Shown one piece after another: positions 24,498 to 32,168 of a DNA stretch of 64,000 nt. A model generated the notes under the pieces. It was not told the origin of the DNA, did no database searches, and saw nothing but the letters and a program-made list of their open reading frames with translations. This DNA comes from Flavobacterium sasangense DSM 21067 (GTDB lineage: Bacteria > Bacteroidota > Bacteroidia > Flavobacteriales > Flavobacteriaceae), in the NCBI RefSeq assembly GCF_000686885.1, contig NZ_JMLU01000001.1:1-64000 (forward strand), read 5' to 3'. Position 1 is the stretch's first letter; each line of letters opens with the position of its first letter. The translations under genes and the position numbers were made by a program.

Positions 24498-24869
24498 ATG
24501 AAAATAAGAATTGCCTTTGTATTGCTTGTAATTAATCTTTTTTACAGCGAATCAATATGGTCTCAAAGACCTGTTCTTACAGACGAAGAAACAGTTTCTG
24601 AAATGGTTATATCCGAAATGCATGAAGTATTTCAATCTCCTGATTTTATTAAAAAGAAAAACAAGAAATTTTCTGAAGTAACAGGCGACATGACTATTGA
24701 CATTACTGTAATTCAGAGCGGAAAAGTTGCCACTTTTTTCAAAGTAGATAGCACAATAAAAGACATCGATTTTATCAACTTTATGTCGGAATACATTCTT
24801 ACTCACAAATTCAAATTCAAATTAGAGAAGAAGAAAAGATACAAAATTAGATACAACATATCATTTTAA
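24498..24869 (+). CDS. Small secreted protein of unknown function
   Basis: The product has 123 residues with a signal peptide (about 1-22, ending IWSQR). The body is a short alpha/beta domain (GDMTIDITVIQSGKVATFFKVDSTIKDI) with a lysine-rich C-terminus. The strand pair and the phrase VIQSGKVATFFKVDS recall TonB_C-like or energy-transducer C-terminal folds, but without a TonB motif this is speculative. It is the middle gene of the site-1 operon, 8 bases after the first gene and 17 before the beta-propeller gene. Confidence 0.6.
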   Translation: MKIRIAFVLLVINLFYSESIWSQRPVLTDEETVSEMVISEMHEVFQSPDFIKKKNKKFSEVTGDMTIDITVIQSGKVATFFKVDSTIKDIDFINFMSEYILTHKFKFKLEKKKRYKIRYNISF

Positions 24870-24886
24870 CACTAAAAACTAAACTC

Positions 24887-26701
24887 ATGAAAAAATCAAT
24901 TATTATGTATTCTCTCCTTGTAGCCATAGTAGGAACTACTCCTGCAACTGCTCAATTTGGGAAGTTATTAGACAAAGTAAAAGGAAGTGGTGGTTCTAAA
25001 AAATCAGGAAGTTTTGCTACTGTTTGGGAATCAGAATTTGGAAATAAGGCTACAAGATTAGCTGTAAACAACCATGACGGTTCTTATATTTTAGGAACAG
25101 ATGATAACTCTGCTTCAGTATTAAACGGAGAAGGAAAGCTAATTTGGAATGGCGATTACAAAAACATCACAACCAACAAAACCAATAAATGCGAATATCA
25201 ATACGTTATCTGGAAAGATAATGGTGGTTACTTGTTCTTGTTTGACGAAAGAAAAATGGGAACTGACCGAGTTGCTGTAATTGATATTGCTTCAGGAAAA
25301 GAATTATGGAATTCAGAACAATACCAAAATTTACTTCCAAAAGGAACAAAATCGGAAGATGGTGCTGATCAAGGGGAATTAGAAACTGTAAAATATATTT
25401 ACGAATTGGATGCCTTTTTAATTTCTCAAAAAGCATCTGTAATATTAGTAAAAGCAAATACAGGAGAAAAAGTTTGGGAAACCAATCGTTTCAAAGGTGG
25501 TGTTGGAAAATACATTTACGATGCTAAAAAGAATGAAATCATCATGGTGAATTTCAAACCAACAGCTTTAGGAGCTTTGTTTGCAGGATTTAAAAATCAA
25601 ATGGTAAAATTAAATGCAAATAATGGTGAAATCATTTGGGAAAACACTTTTATGGGAACTGTAGAAAAAGAATTAGTTACCAGAAGAGCCATCTTAGATT
25701 TATGGATTAAAGGCGACAAAGTATTCATGTATTTGAATGGATTACAAGTTTTCAACATCAATTCTGGACAAAAACTTTGGGAATCGGTATATGAAAACGA
25801 CATGGATGGTGGTGGCGGAGGCATGTTCTCTAATACAACGCAAAAAAAATATTACAGAACAATTGCTGATCCATTATTTACAGATAATGCGGTTTACATT
25901 GTAATGTTAGGTGGAAGAGACCGAGCTAAATACGTTCAAAAACATGATTTAGAAAGTGGTAAAATCATGTGGACGTCTGAGAAAATTACAGGTGCTTTTT
26001 CTATGCCAAATATTTACAGATCGGGTGATAAAGTAATTGTTCAAGTTGGTGGAAAAGTACAAGTTCAAGAGTACAGAAAAGAACAACAACAAAGTTTGTA
26101 TGGAGGAACTTACACTTCACTTGTTCCTTACATTTATTGGGATTATAAAGCGCAAAAAAATAGCTTATTGGCTTTAGATGACAAAACAGGAACTACTTCA
26201 TGGCGTTCTGAAAAATTTGACAAACGTATTACAGATTTCATTATTCATGAAAATAAAAATGTTTTTGTTGGAGATGGCGATCAATTCTATTGTTATGACA
26301 TTGCTTCGGGGAAACAAATTTTTGATGTAAAACACAACGATGCTGGTGTTGGAAAAGCAACAGACGTAATCGATTTTGGAAACACAGTAGTCGTTTTATC
26401 TGAAAAAGGATTGGCATCATACAACAAAAAAGATGGCTCAAGAGCTTATGCAACTGAAAAAATTAAAGGAGTAGATTATTTCTACGATGTAAATGGAAAC
26501 TACTTTTTACGCGACCAAAGAAACAGCAAAAACATACTTCATGCAATTGACATGACTAACGGAGAAACCAAAGGTTCTGTTCAATCGAAAGGTAAAGGCG
26601 GAAGTCCAAAATATGGTGACGGTTTAGACATTACTGACGATGGAGAATACATTTTTGCTTTTAAAGGTAAAAAAGTAGAAAAAATAAAAGTGAACAATTA
26701 A
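24887..26701 (+). CDS. Secreted PQQ-like beta-propeller protein
   Basis: The product has 604 residues with a signal peptide (about 1-22, ATAQF). Repeated WD/PQQ-like blades run through the whole length, each with the pattern VLNGEGKLIWN, DIASGKELWNSEQ, KANTGEKVWETN, NANNGEIIWEN, NINSGQKLWES, DLESGKIMWTSE, DDKTGTTSWRSE and MTNGETKGS. That gives at least eight blades of the BamB/PQQ_2 type. No PQQ-dehydrogenase catalytic residues are recognised, so it is probably a protein-interaction propeller in the periplasm or outer membrane. It ends the site-1 operon, and a terminator follows. Confidence 0.82.
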   Translation: MKKSIIMYSLLVAIVGTTPATAQFGKLLDKVKGSGGSKKSGSFATVWESEFGNKATRLAVNNHDGSYILGTDDNSASVLNGEGKLIWNGDYKNITTNKTNKCEYQYVIWKDNGGYLFLFDERKMGTDRVAVIDIASGKELWNSEQYQNLLPKGTKSEDGADQGELETVKYIYELDAFLISQKASVILVKANTGEKVWETNRFKGGVGKYIYDAKKNEIIMVNFKPTALGALFAGFKNQMVKLNANNGEIIWENTFMGTVEKELVTRRAILDLWIKGDKVFMYLNGLQVFNINSGQKLWESVYENDMDGGGGGMFSNTTQKKYYRTIADPLFTDNAVYIVMLGGRDRAKYVQKHDLESGKIMWTSEKITGAFSMPNIYRSGDKVIVQVGGKVQVQEYRKEQQQSLYGGTYTSLVPYIYWDYKAQKNSLLALDDKTGTTSWRSEKFDKRITDFIIHENKNVFVGDGDQFYCYDIASGKQIFDVKHNDAGVGKATDVIDFGNTVVVLSEKGLASYNKKDGSRAYATEKIKGVDYFYDVNGNYFLRDQRNSKNILHAIDMTNGETKGSVQSKGKGGSPKYGDGLDITDDGEYIFAFKGKKVEKIKVNN

Positions 26702-26727
26702 TTTGCTTTTATAGTTTGATTAGTTTG

Positions 26728-26760
26728 AGTGGATTGATGTTCTATCAATCCACTTTTTTT
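26728..26760 (+). terminator. Terminator after the propeller gene
   Basis: AGTGGATTGAT (26728-26738) pairs with ATCAATCCACT (26743-26753) around a 4-base loop, followed by a T-run. It closes the site-1 operon just before palindrome site 2. Confidence 0.88.
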
Positions 26761-26763
26761 ATA

Positions 26764-26783
26764 AATACGTCAAATGTCGTATT
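26764..26783. promoter_or_regulatory. Operator-like palindrome, site 2
   Basis: AATACGTCAAATGTCGTATT has eight of ten symmetrical pairs and the same arms (AATACG/CGTATT) as site 1. The last base is again 23 bases before an AATTTT box (26806). It lies ahead of the small ORF at 26834 and the kinase/regulator genes, pointing to autoregulation. The gap 26702-27021 holds the terminator, this site, the promoter boxes and the small ORF. Confidence 0.75.
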
Positions 26784-26805
26784 GAAAAACGCCTTATTTT
26801 AAACG

Positions 26806-26829
26806 AATTTTACGCTATTAATAAACATG
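26806..26829 (+). promoter_or_regulatory. Promoter-like boxes at site 2
   Basis: AATTTT (26806) and TAAACAT (26822) are 16 bases apart, the same spacing as at site 1. The ATG of the 42-codon ORF is only about five bases after the second box, so the message would be leaderless or nearly so. Confidence 0.5.
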
Positions 26830-26833
26830 AATT

Positions 26834-26962
26834 ATGTCTAAATTATTTCTTCCTATCGAATCATTGAGTCAAAAGAAAGAATTGTTTGTTATTCTTTTTA
26901 GACTATTCGTTTTACTTTGCTTGCTATTGAATGTTTATAATCTTATTTATGTATTGCATTAA
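26834..26962 (+). CDS. Tiny membrane protein, 42 residues, paired with ORF at 29544
   Basis: The frame ATG 26834 to TAA 26960-26962 encodes a short cytosolic N-terminus (MSKLFLPIESLSQKKE) and one hydrophobic helix of about 20 residues, ending CLLLNVYNLIYVLH. The tail LLLNxYNxIY is shared with the 37-residue ORF at 29544, which also follows a palindrome/promoter of the same layout. The two are likely paralogues. It lies 59 bases upstream of the sensor kinase. The size, position and shared motif suggest a small membrane regulator or stress peptide; function is unknown. No database family is recognised. Confidence 0.6.
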   Translation: MSKLFLPIESLSQKKELFVILFRLFVLLCLLLNVYNLIYVLH

Positions 26963-27021
26963 TTTAAACGCACTTTAAATTTGATTTTATACTTTTATAG
27001 TAAACATTGATCCATTTCAAA

Positions 27022-28794
27022 ATGAAAAACTATATATCTATCCTATTCGCTTTACTTCTTACCCAACTCTTTAGTCTTAGTTGGGGACAAACCTATTCGG
27101 TAAAACAAATAGATTCGGTTTTGAATATGCCATACGATGATATTGTTGCTAATACTTCTAAGTCATTACAACTGTTCAATAAAGTTTTATCGGATGCTAA
27201 AAAGCAAAACTACAAATTAGGCATTGCCAACAGTTATGATAAAATGGCACTTTGTTATTTTTATCAAAGCAAGTATGATTTACAATCCAAATATATTTTC
27301 ATGGCAATTGATTATTTTAATCAATTAAAGCAATACGACAAAGTTGCCTCGCTTTATGGAAGTTATGGTTATCATTTAAAAAGACGCAACTTAGATTCTG
27401 GGATTTTGTACATGCAAAAAGGCTTGAAAATTGGTGAAAAACACAATGCAGAATACGAACTTAGAGCTATTTATGACAATTATGGTGTTTTAAAAGAAAT
27501 GAAAAAAGAGTACGATAGTGCTTTTTTGTTCTACAATAAATCGCTGACTTTAAAAGAAAAAGCGAATGATAAAATTGGAATCCCTTACAGTTTGAATAAA
27601 ATTGGAATGCTCCAATTAACCTTAAAGCAATTTGCTAAAGCGAAACAAAATTTAGACAAAGCCTATCAAATATGACTTGAGATTGATGATAAAATTGGAA
27701 TTGCAGAAAACCTCAATTTCTATGGTTACTACTTTTTTGAAACCAAAGACCATCAAAAATCAATTGAATATTTCAACAAAGCTCTCAATTATAGTAAAAC
27801 TTACAATTACAATTATTTAACCCAAGACAATTATCAAAAATTATCTGAGTTGTACGAATTAAATTCCGATTATAAAACAGCATTAGATAATTTTAAAAAC
27901 TACACTACTTATAAAGACAGTATTTCTAATATCAATCTAAGAATAAAACAAGCAGAACTTGATACCGAGTTTGACACAGAACGAAAAGAAAAGGAAATTT
28001 TAACTCAAAAAGCAGATTTAGCCGTTAAAAATACTTATATCGTAATCATTGTTTCACTCTTAATTTTATCGATAATTGTTGGGTATTTTATGCTAAAAAA
28101 TCAAAAAATGAAAACGCTTCAATTGCAAAAAGAAAACGAATTAAAAGATGCGTTATTAAAAATCGAAACTCAAAATCGTCTTCAAGAACAACGTCTTCAA
28201 ATTTCGAGAGATTTGCATGATAACATTGGCGCACAACTTACTTTTATTATTTCATCTGTCGATTCTTTAAAATATGCTTTTGCCGATGGAAATCCGAAGT
28301 TAGAAGATAAACTAAATAATATTAGCTCGTTTACCAAAGAAACTATTTACGAATTGCGAGATACGATTTGGGCCATGAATAAAGAAGCGATTACAATTGA
28401 AGATTTGAAAACCAGAATTTCAAATTTTATTGATAATGCCCAACTTTCATTGAACGGAATTCAATTTAATTTTAACTTTGATACAAAATCGTTTCAATCG
28501 TTTAGTTCTAGAGATGGAATGAATATTTATCGTTTAATTCAAGAAGCGGTAAATAATGCTATCAAACATGCAAAAGCAAGTCAAATTGACGTATCTTTAA
28601 CAGAATCAAACAACAAAATCAATATTGTTATTTCAGATAACGGTAAAGGATTTGATTTGGCTACAGCCGAAGTTGGGAATGGGTTGAATACCATGAAAAA
28701 AAGAGCTTCCGAATTAAAAGGAAATTTCAAAATTGAATCCGCAGAAAATGGAACTTCAATATACCTAAGTTTACCTAATCAAACTGAATTTTAA
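27022..28794 (+). pseudogene. TPR sensor histidine kinase with one in-frame TGA
   Basis: The frame would encode 590 residues but is cut by a TGA at 27673-27675 (codon 218), after LDKAYQI. The same frame resumes at once with LEIDDKIGIAENLNFYGYYF and runs to 28794. A signal peptide (about 1-20), TPR repeats, a membrane helix (about 337-358), HisKA_3 with His at codon 399 (DLHDNIGAQL) and an HATPase domain (NAIKHAKA, DNGKGFD, GNGLNTM) are all otherwise intact. It matches the Bacteroidota TPR kinases that pair with LuxR-type regulators. The TGA may be TGG (Trp) in relatives, so this is a nonsense mutation or a sequencing error. The kinase half has no good start of its own. Confidence 0.8.
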
Positions 28795-28814
28795 TTTAAT
28801 TAATCATCAAAGAA

Positions 28815-29471
28815 ATGGAGAAAGTAATTAAAACTGTTATCGTAGACGACAATACGTTCCTGATAAAAGCTATCCAGGAAAAGCTTTCCTTTTTTGATGA
28901 TATTCAGATAAAATTTACAGCTTTAGATGGTTCTGATTTACTAACTAAAATTAGTAACAATCATAATATCGATGTGATTTTAATGGATATCGATATGCCT
29001 ATTTTAAACGGAATAGAAGCCACCGAAATTATAAAAAATAAATATCCCCATATTAAAGTTATCATGTTAACCGTTTTTGACAATGATGAAAATATCTTCA
29101 ATGCAATTAAAGCAGGCGCTGATGGCTATTTATTGAAAGAAGTGGAACCAAAAACGTTATACGAAGGCATTATCGATACTTTAAACGGAGGAGCAGCTAT
29201 GAATCCTTCCATTGCCTTGAAAACTTTAAAACTACTTCGCAATCCAATAGATTTAGACAATAAAAAGGAAGAAGAAATCATCAAATTAACTACAAGAGAA
29301 GTTGATGTTTTAGAACAACTTAGCAAAGGATTAAACTATATCAATATTGCTGAAAATTTATTTTTATCTCCGGCAACGGTAAGAAAACATATTGAAAATA
29401 TTTACACGAAACTTCAAGTTCACAACAAACTAGAAGCAGTTCAAAAAGCCAAGAAGAACAATCTTATTTAA
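28815..29471 (+). CDS. LuxR/NarL-type response regulator
   Basis: The product has 218 residues. The receiver domain (about 5-120) has acidic pair D11-D12, phospho-acceptor D58 in VILMDIDMP, Thr in VIMLTVFD and Lys in LLKEVEP. The C-terminal LuxR helix-turn-helix (about 150-215) reads LTTREVDVLEQLSKGLNYINIAENLFLSPATVRKHIENIYTKL. It starts 20 bases after the kinase gene, and the two form a two-component pair. It is the obvious candidate to bind the three AATACG/CGTATT palindromes, since NarL-type regulators bind as dimers to inverted repeats. That assignment is inferred. Confidence 0.92.
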   Translation: MEKVIKTVIVDDNTFLIKAIQEKLSFFDDIQIKFTALDGSDLLTKISNNHNIDVILMDIDMPILNGIEATEIIKNKYPHIKVIMLTVFDNDENIFNAIKAGADGYLLKEVEPKTLYEGIIDTLNGGAAMNPSIALKTLKLLRNPIDLDNKKEEEIIKLTTREVDVLEQLSKGLNYINIAENLFLSPATVRKHIENIYTKLQVHNKLEAVQKAKKNNLI

Positions 29472-29473
29472 AA

Positions 29474-29493
29474 AATACGTTATTTGGCGTATT
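29474..29493. promoter_or_regulatory. Operator-like palindrome, site 3
   Basis: AATACGTTATTTGGCGTATT has the same six-base arms as sites 1 and 2 and the same 20-bp length. It starts 3 bases after the regulator stop codon. Its last base is 23 bases before an AATTTT box at 29516, exactly as in the other two sites. The next gene is the 37-codon ORF. Confidence 0.72.
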
Positions 29494-29515
29494 GATACAT
29501 GATTCAAATTATTGC

Positions 29516-29538
29516 AATTTTACAACATTATAAATTTG
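29516..29538 (+). promoter_or_regulatory. Promoter boxes at site 3
   Basis: AATTTT (29516-29521) is followed after nine bases by TAAATTTG (29531-29538), a full match to TAnnTTTG. Compared with sites 1 and 2 the spacing is one base shorter. The ATG at 29544 follows five bases after the box, implying a leaderless or very short-leader message. Confidence 0.6.
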
Positions 29539-29543
29539 ACGAA

Positions 29544-29657
29544 ATGAAGCGGACTATTGGTGCATTTATAAAGAAAAATAAAATGACCATGATTATCATA
29601 ATCATAGTCATTTTATTCTTGTTGCTTAATTGCTATAATATTATATATTGTAACTAA
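29544..29657 (+). CDS. Tiny membrane protein, 37 residues, paired with ORF at 26834
   Basis: ATG 29544 to TAA 29655-29657 encodes a basic N-terminus (MKRTIGAFIKKNKM), a very hydrophobic helix (TMIIIIIVILFLLLN) and a short tail CYNIIYCN. It shares LLLNxYNxIY with the ORF at 26834. It is preceded by the site-3 palindrome and a good -7 box. Its last four bases overlap the stop of the convergent ABC-F gene. An internal ATG at codon 14 or 16 is possible but would remove the charged tail. No family is recognised; a membrane regulator, damage sensor or toxin-like peptide are all possible. Confidence 0.6.
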   Translation: MKRTIGAFIKKNKMTMIIIIIVILFLLLNCYNIIYCN

Positions 29658-31576
29658 CTATTCAATTCTTCAATTTCTAATTGCACGTTTTCCCAATCTT
29701 CTAATAATTGTTCTAATTCTTTTTTCTTCTTTTCATAAGCCGCAAAAAAAGTAGCATCTTCAATATGTTTGTCATAGTTTGAAGCTAAAGCTTTATCATC
29801 AGCTTGAATGGCTTTTTCTAATTGTTGAATTTGGCTTTCAATTTTACTTAATTTATTTTGAAGCGCTTTCGCTTTCTTTTGATCTTCGTATGAGATACTT
29901 TTTACAGCTTTTGCATTTTGAGATTGTGCGTTCACTACGACATCTTTCTTTTCAATCTCACGCATATTCATAGCGTTTTTCTGTTCTAAGAAGAAATTGA
30001 TATCACCTAAATATTCTCTGATTTTTTGATCTTTGAATTCGTATACAATATTTGACATTCCTTGCAAGAAATCACGGTCGTGAGACACTAACAACAATGT
30101 TCCTTCAAATTGCTGTAAAGCGGCTTTTAAAACGTTTTTAGACTTAATATCCAAGTGATTGGTTGGCTCGTCCATAACCAAGACGTTAATCGGCTGTAAA
30201 AGCAATTTACAAAGCGCCAAACGATTTCGCTCGCCACCCGAAAGTACTTTTACTTTTTTCTCTACTTCATCACCGCGGAATAAAAACGCTCCCAACATAT
30301 CACGCACTTTTGAACGATTCGTATCGGTTGCGGCTTCTAACATCGTATCGAGCAATGTTTTTTCACCATCTAAATATTCCGCTTGATTTTGAGCAAAGTA
30401 ACCTAACTGAACATTGTGTCCAAGTTTGATGGTTCCTTCGTATTCAAATTCGTTTACAATGGCTTTCATAAAAGTCGATTTCCCTTGACCATTTTGCCCA
30501 ACGAATGCTACTTTACTTCCGCGTTCTACTAAAAGTGAAATATCTTTTAAAATTACTTTATTGCCATAGGCTTTGGTAACGTGTTCCGCCTCTACCACTA
30601 CTCTTCCTGGAGTTTGCGAAACTGGAAATGAAATATTCATCACCGAATTATCGTCTTCATCGACTTCAATTCGTTCTACTTTATCTAATTTTTTAATCAA
30701 CGATTGCGCCATCGATGCTTTAGAAGCTTTGGCTCTAAATTTCTCAATTAACTTTTCAGTTTCTTCAATTTTTTTGGCTTGATTTTTCTGAGTTGCCAAT
30801 TGCTTTTCGCGAATTTCCTGACGCAACACTAAATATTCCGAATACGGTTTACTAAAATCGTAAGCTTTTCCTAATGAGATTTCAATAGTTCGATTCGTAA
30901 CATTATCCAAAAACATTTTATCGTGCGAAACGATTACGACTACTCCTGGGAAATTTCGCAAAAAACCTTCTAACCAAATAATACTTTCAATATCCAAGTG
31001 GTTCGTAGGCTCATCTAAAAGTAAAATATCGTTAGATTGTAATAATAATTTTGCTAATTCAATACGCATTCTCCATCCTCCAGAGAAAGTATCGGTTTGG
31101 TTATCGAAATCTTCTCTTTTGAAACCTAAACCTAACAGAATCTTTTCGGTATCGCCTACATAATTGTAACCTCCTAGAACTTCATAATGGTGTGTAACAT
31201 CACTTAACTCTTCAATCAAATCGGAATATTCTTGACTTTCATAATCGGTACGAGTAACTAATTGGTGATTGATTTCATCAATTCGGAATTCGGCACGTTT
31301 GATTTCTTCGAAAGCCATATACGCTTCCTCTAAAACCGTTCTTCCTTTTACAAAATCAATATCCTGACGAAGAAATCCGATTTTCACTTCTTTTTCTGTT
31401 GCAATAGTTCCACTGTCAGGTTTAAAATCACCCGCAAGCATTTTCAACATGGTTGATTTTCCTGCACCATTTTTCCCAACAAGACCTACTCTGTCTCCAG
31501 AACCTAATCTAAAAGTTACTTCTTCAAAAAGATAAGTTCCACCAAATGAAACCGATAAATTATGTATGTTTAGCAT
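29654..31576 (-). CDS. ABC-F family ATPase
   Basis: The product has 640 residues with two ABC domains in one chain and no membrane segment. Domain 1 has Walker A GKNGAGKS (about 36-43), signature FSGGWRMR and Walker B ILLLDEPTNHLD. Domain 2 has GQNGQGKS, LSGGERNR and VLVMDEPTNHLD. A charged linker between them (about 235-300, KKIEETEKLIEKFRAKASKA) is the P-site tRNA interaction motif region, and a C-terminal coiled coil follows (about 560-640). ABC-F proteins (EttA/Uup/YdiF-like) act on the ribosome. It most resembles the YdiF/Uup-like group. Whether it gives antibiotic protection is not evident. Confidence 0.93.
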   Translation of the reverse strand: MLNIHNLSVSFGGTYLFEEVTFRLGSGDRVGLVGKNGAGKSTMLKMLAGDFKPDSGTIATEKEVKIGFLRQDIDFVKGRTVLEEAYMAFEEIKRAEFRIDEINHQLVTRTDYESQEYSDLIEELSDVTHHYEVLGGYNYVGDTEKILLGLGFKREDFDNQTDTFSGGWRMRIELAKLLLQSNDILLLDEPTNHLDIESIIWLEGFLRNFPGVVVIVSHDKMFLDNVTNRTIEISLGKAYDFSKPYSEYLVLRQEIREKQLATQKNQAKKIEETEKLIEKFRAKASKASMAQSLIKKLDKVERIEVDEDDNSVMNISFPVSQTPGRVVVEAEHVTKAYGNKVILKDISLLVERGSKVAFVGQNGQGKSTFMKAIVNEFEYEGTIKLGHNVQLGYFAQNQAEYLDGEKTLLDTMLEAATDTNRSKVRDMLGAFLFRGDEVEKKVKVLSGGERNRLALCKLLLQPINVLVMDEPTNHLDIKSKNVLKAALQQFEGTLLLVSHDRDFLQGMSNIVYEFKDQKIREYLGDINFFLEQKNAMNMREIEKKDVVVNAQSQNAKAVKSISYEDQKKAKALQNKLSKIESQIQQLEKAIQADDKALASNYDKHIEDATFFAAYEKKKKELEQLLEDWENVQLEIEELNS

Positions 31577-31694
31577 TTAATAAGTTTAACTGTTTAATTG
31601 TTTATGTGTTTAAAAGTTACTACGATTAAACTCAAAATTCATTAAACAAATTGTTATATGTAATAATTGTTACACTTCAGAAAATTAGTTATTG

Positions 31695-31702
31695 TACCTT
31701 TG
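31695..31702 (+). promoter_or_regulatory. Promoter -7 box of the DUF983 gene
   Basis: TACCTTTG lies 17 bases before the ATG at 31720. A TTG at 31667 is 25 bases upstream, longer than the usual spacing, so the -33 element is uncertain. The rest of 31577-31719 shows nothing else. Confidence 0.6.
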
Positions 31703-31719
31703 TGTAAAATATTTTGCAA

Positions 31720-32133
31720 ATGTTAAAAAAAGGATCCAAATTAAATAGTATTTTAACAGGAAGTTGTCCAACTTGCCATGAAGAAAGCATGTATTTAGAC
31801 AAAAATCCGTATAATGTTCTAAATGTGTACAAAATGCACGAAAATTGTAGCCATTGTGGAACCAAATATAAAATAGAACCGTCGTTTTTTTATGGTGCTA
31901 TGTATGTGAGTTATGGCCTAGGAATTGCTTTTGGAGTAGCTGCATTTATTATCACCTATTTCTTTGTTGGAGAAAAAGATTTAGTAAACAATTTTATCGC
32001 AATAATCATTACTTTAATAGTATTTATGCCCGTAATTATGAGATTATCTAGAAATATATGGATAAATCTGTTCATGAGTTACGACAAAGATTGGAAACAA
32101 CACAAGGGCGAAAAGAAAGCCACACTTAGATAA
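31720..32133 (+). CDS. DUF983 family membrane protein
   Basis: The product has 137 residues from MLKKGSKLNSILTGSCPTC. Two CxxC-type pairs near the N-terminus (CPTC at about 16-19 and CSHC at about 44-47) suggest a small zinc-ribbon. Two transmembrane helices follow at about 60-85 and 92-112. This is the DUF983 layout, a family of unknown function widespread in Bacteroidota and alphaproteobacteria. The upstream TTG at 31714 is the extension of the frame, and the ATG is preferred. Its terminator is shared with the convergent oxidoreductase gene. Confidence 0.88.
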   Translation: MLKKGSKLNSILTGSCPTCHEESMYLDKNPYNVLNVYKMHENCSHCGTKYKIEPSFFYGAMYVSYGLGIAFGVAAFIITYFFVGEKDLVNNFIAIIITLIVFMPVIMRLSRNIWINLFMSYDKDWKQHKGEKKATLR

Positions 32134-32135
32134 AT

Positions 32136-32168
32136 AAAAAACCGAAACAAATTAGTTTCGGTTTTTTT
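32136..32168. terminator. Bidirectional terminator between DUF983 and oxidoreductase genes
   Basis: AAAACCGAAAC (to 32148) pairs with GTTTCGGTTTT (from 32155) around a 6-base loop, with T-runs both ways. The stop codon of the minus-strand oxidoreductase (32152-32154) lies inside the loop region, so its last few codons are part of the stem. Confidence 0.85.

Noticed and set aside
27673..27675. TGA as a selenocysteine codon
   Set aside because: No hairpin of SECIS type is apparent next to it, and histidine kinases of this class are not known to use selenocysteine.
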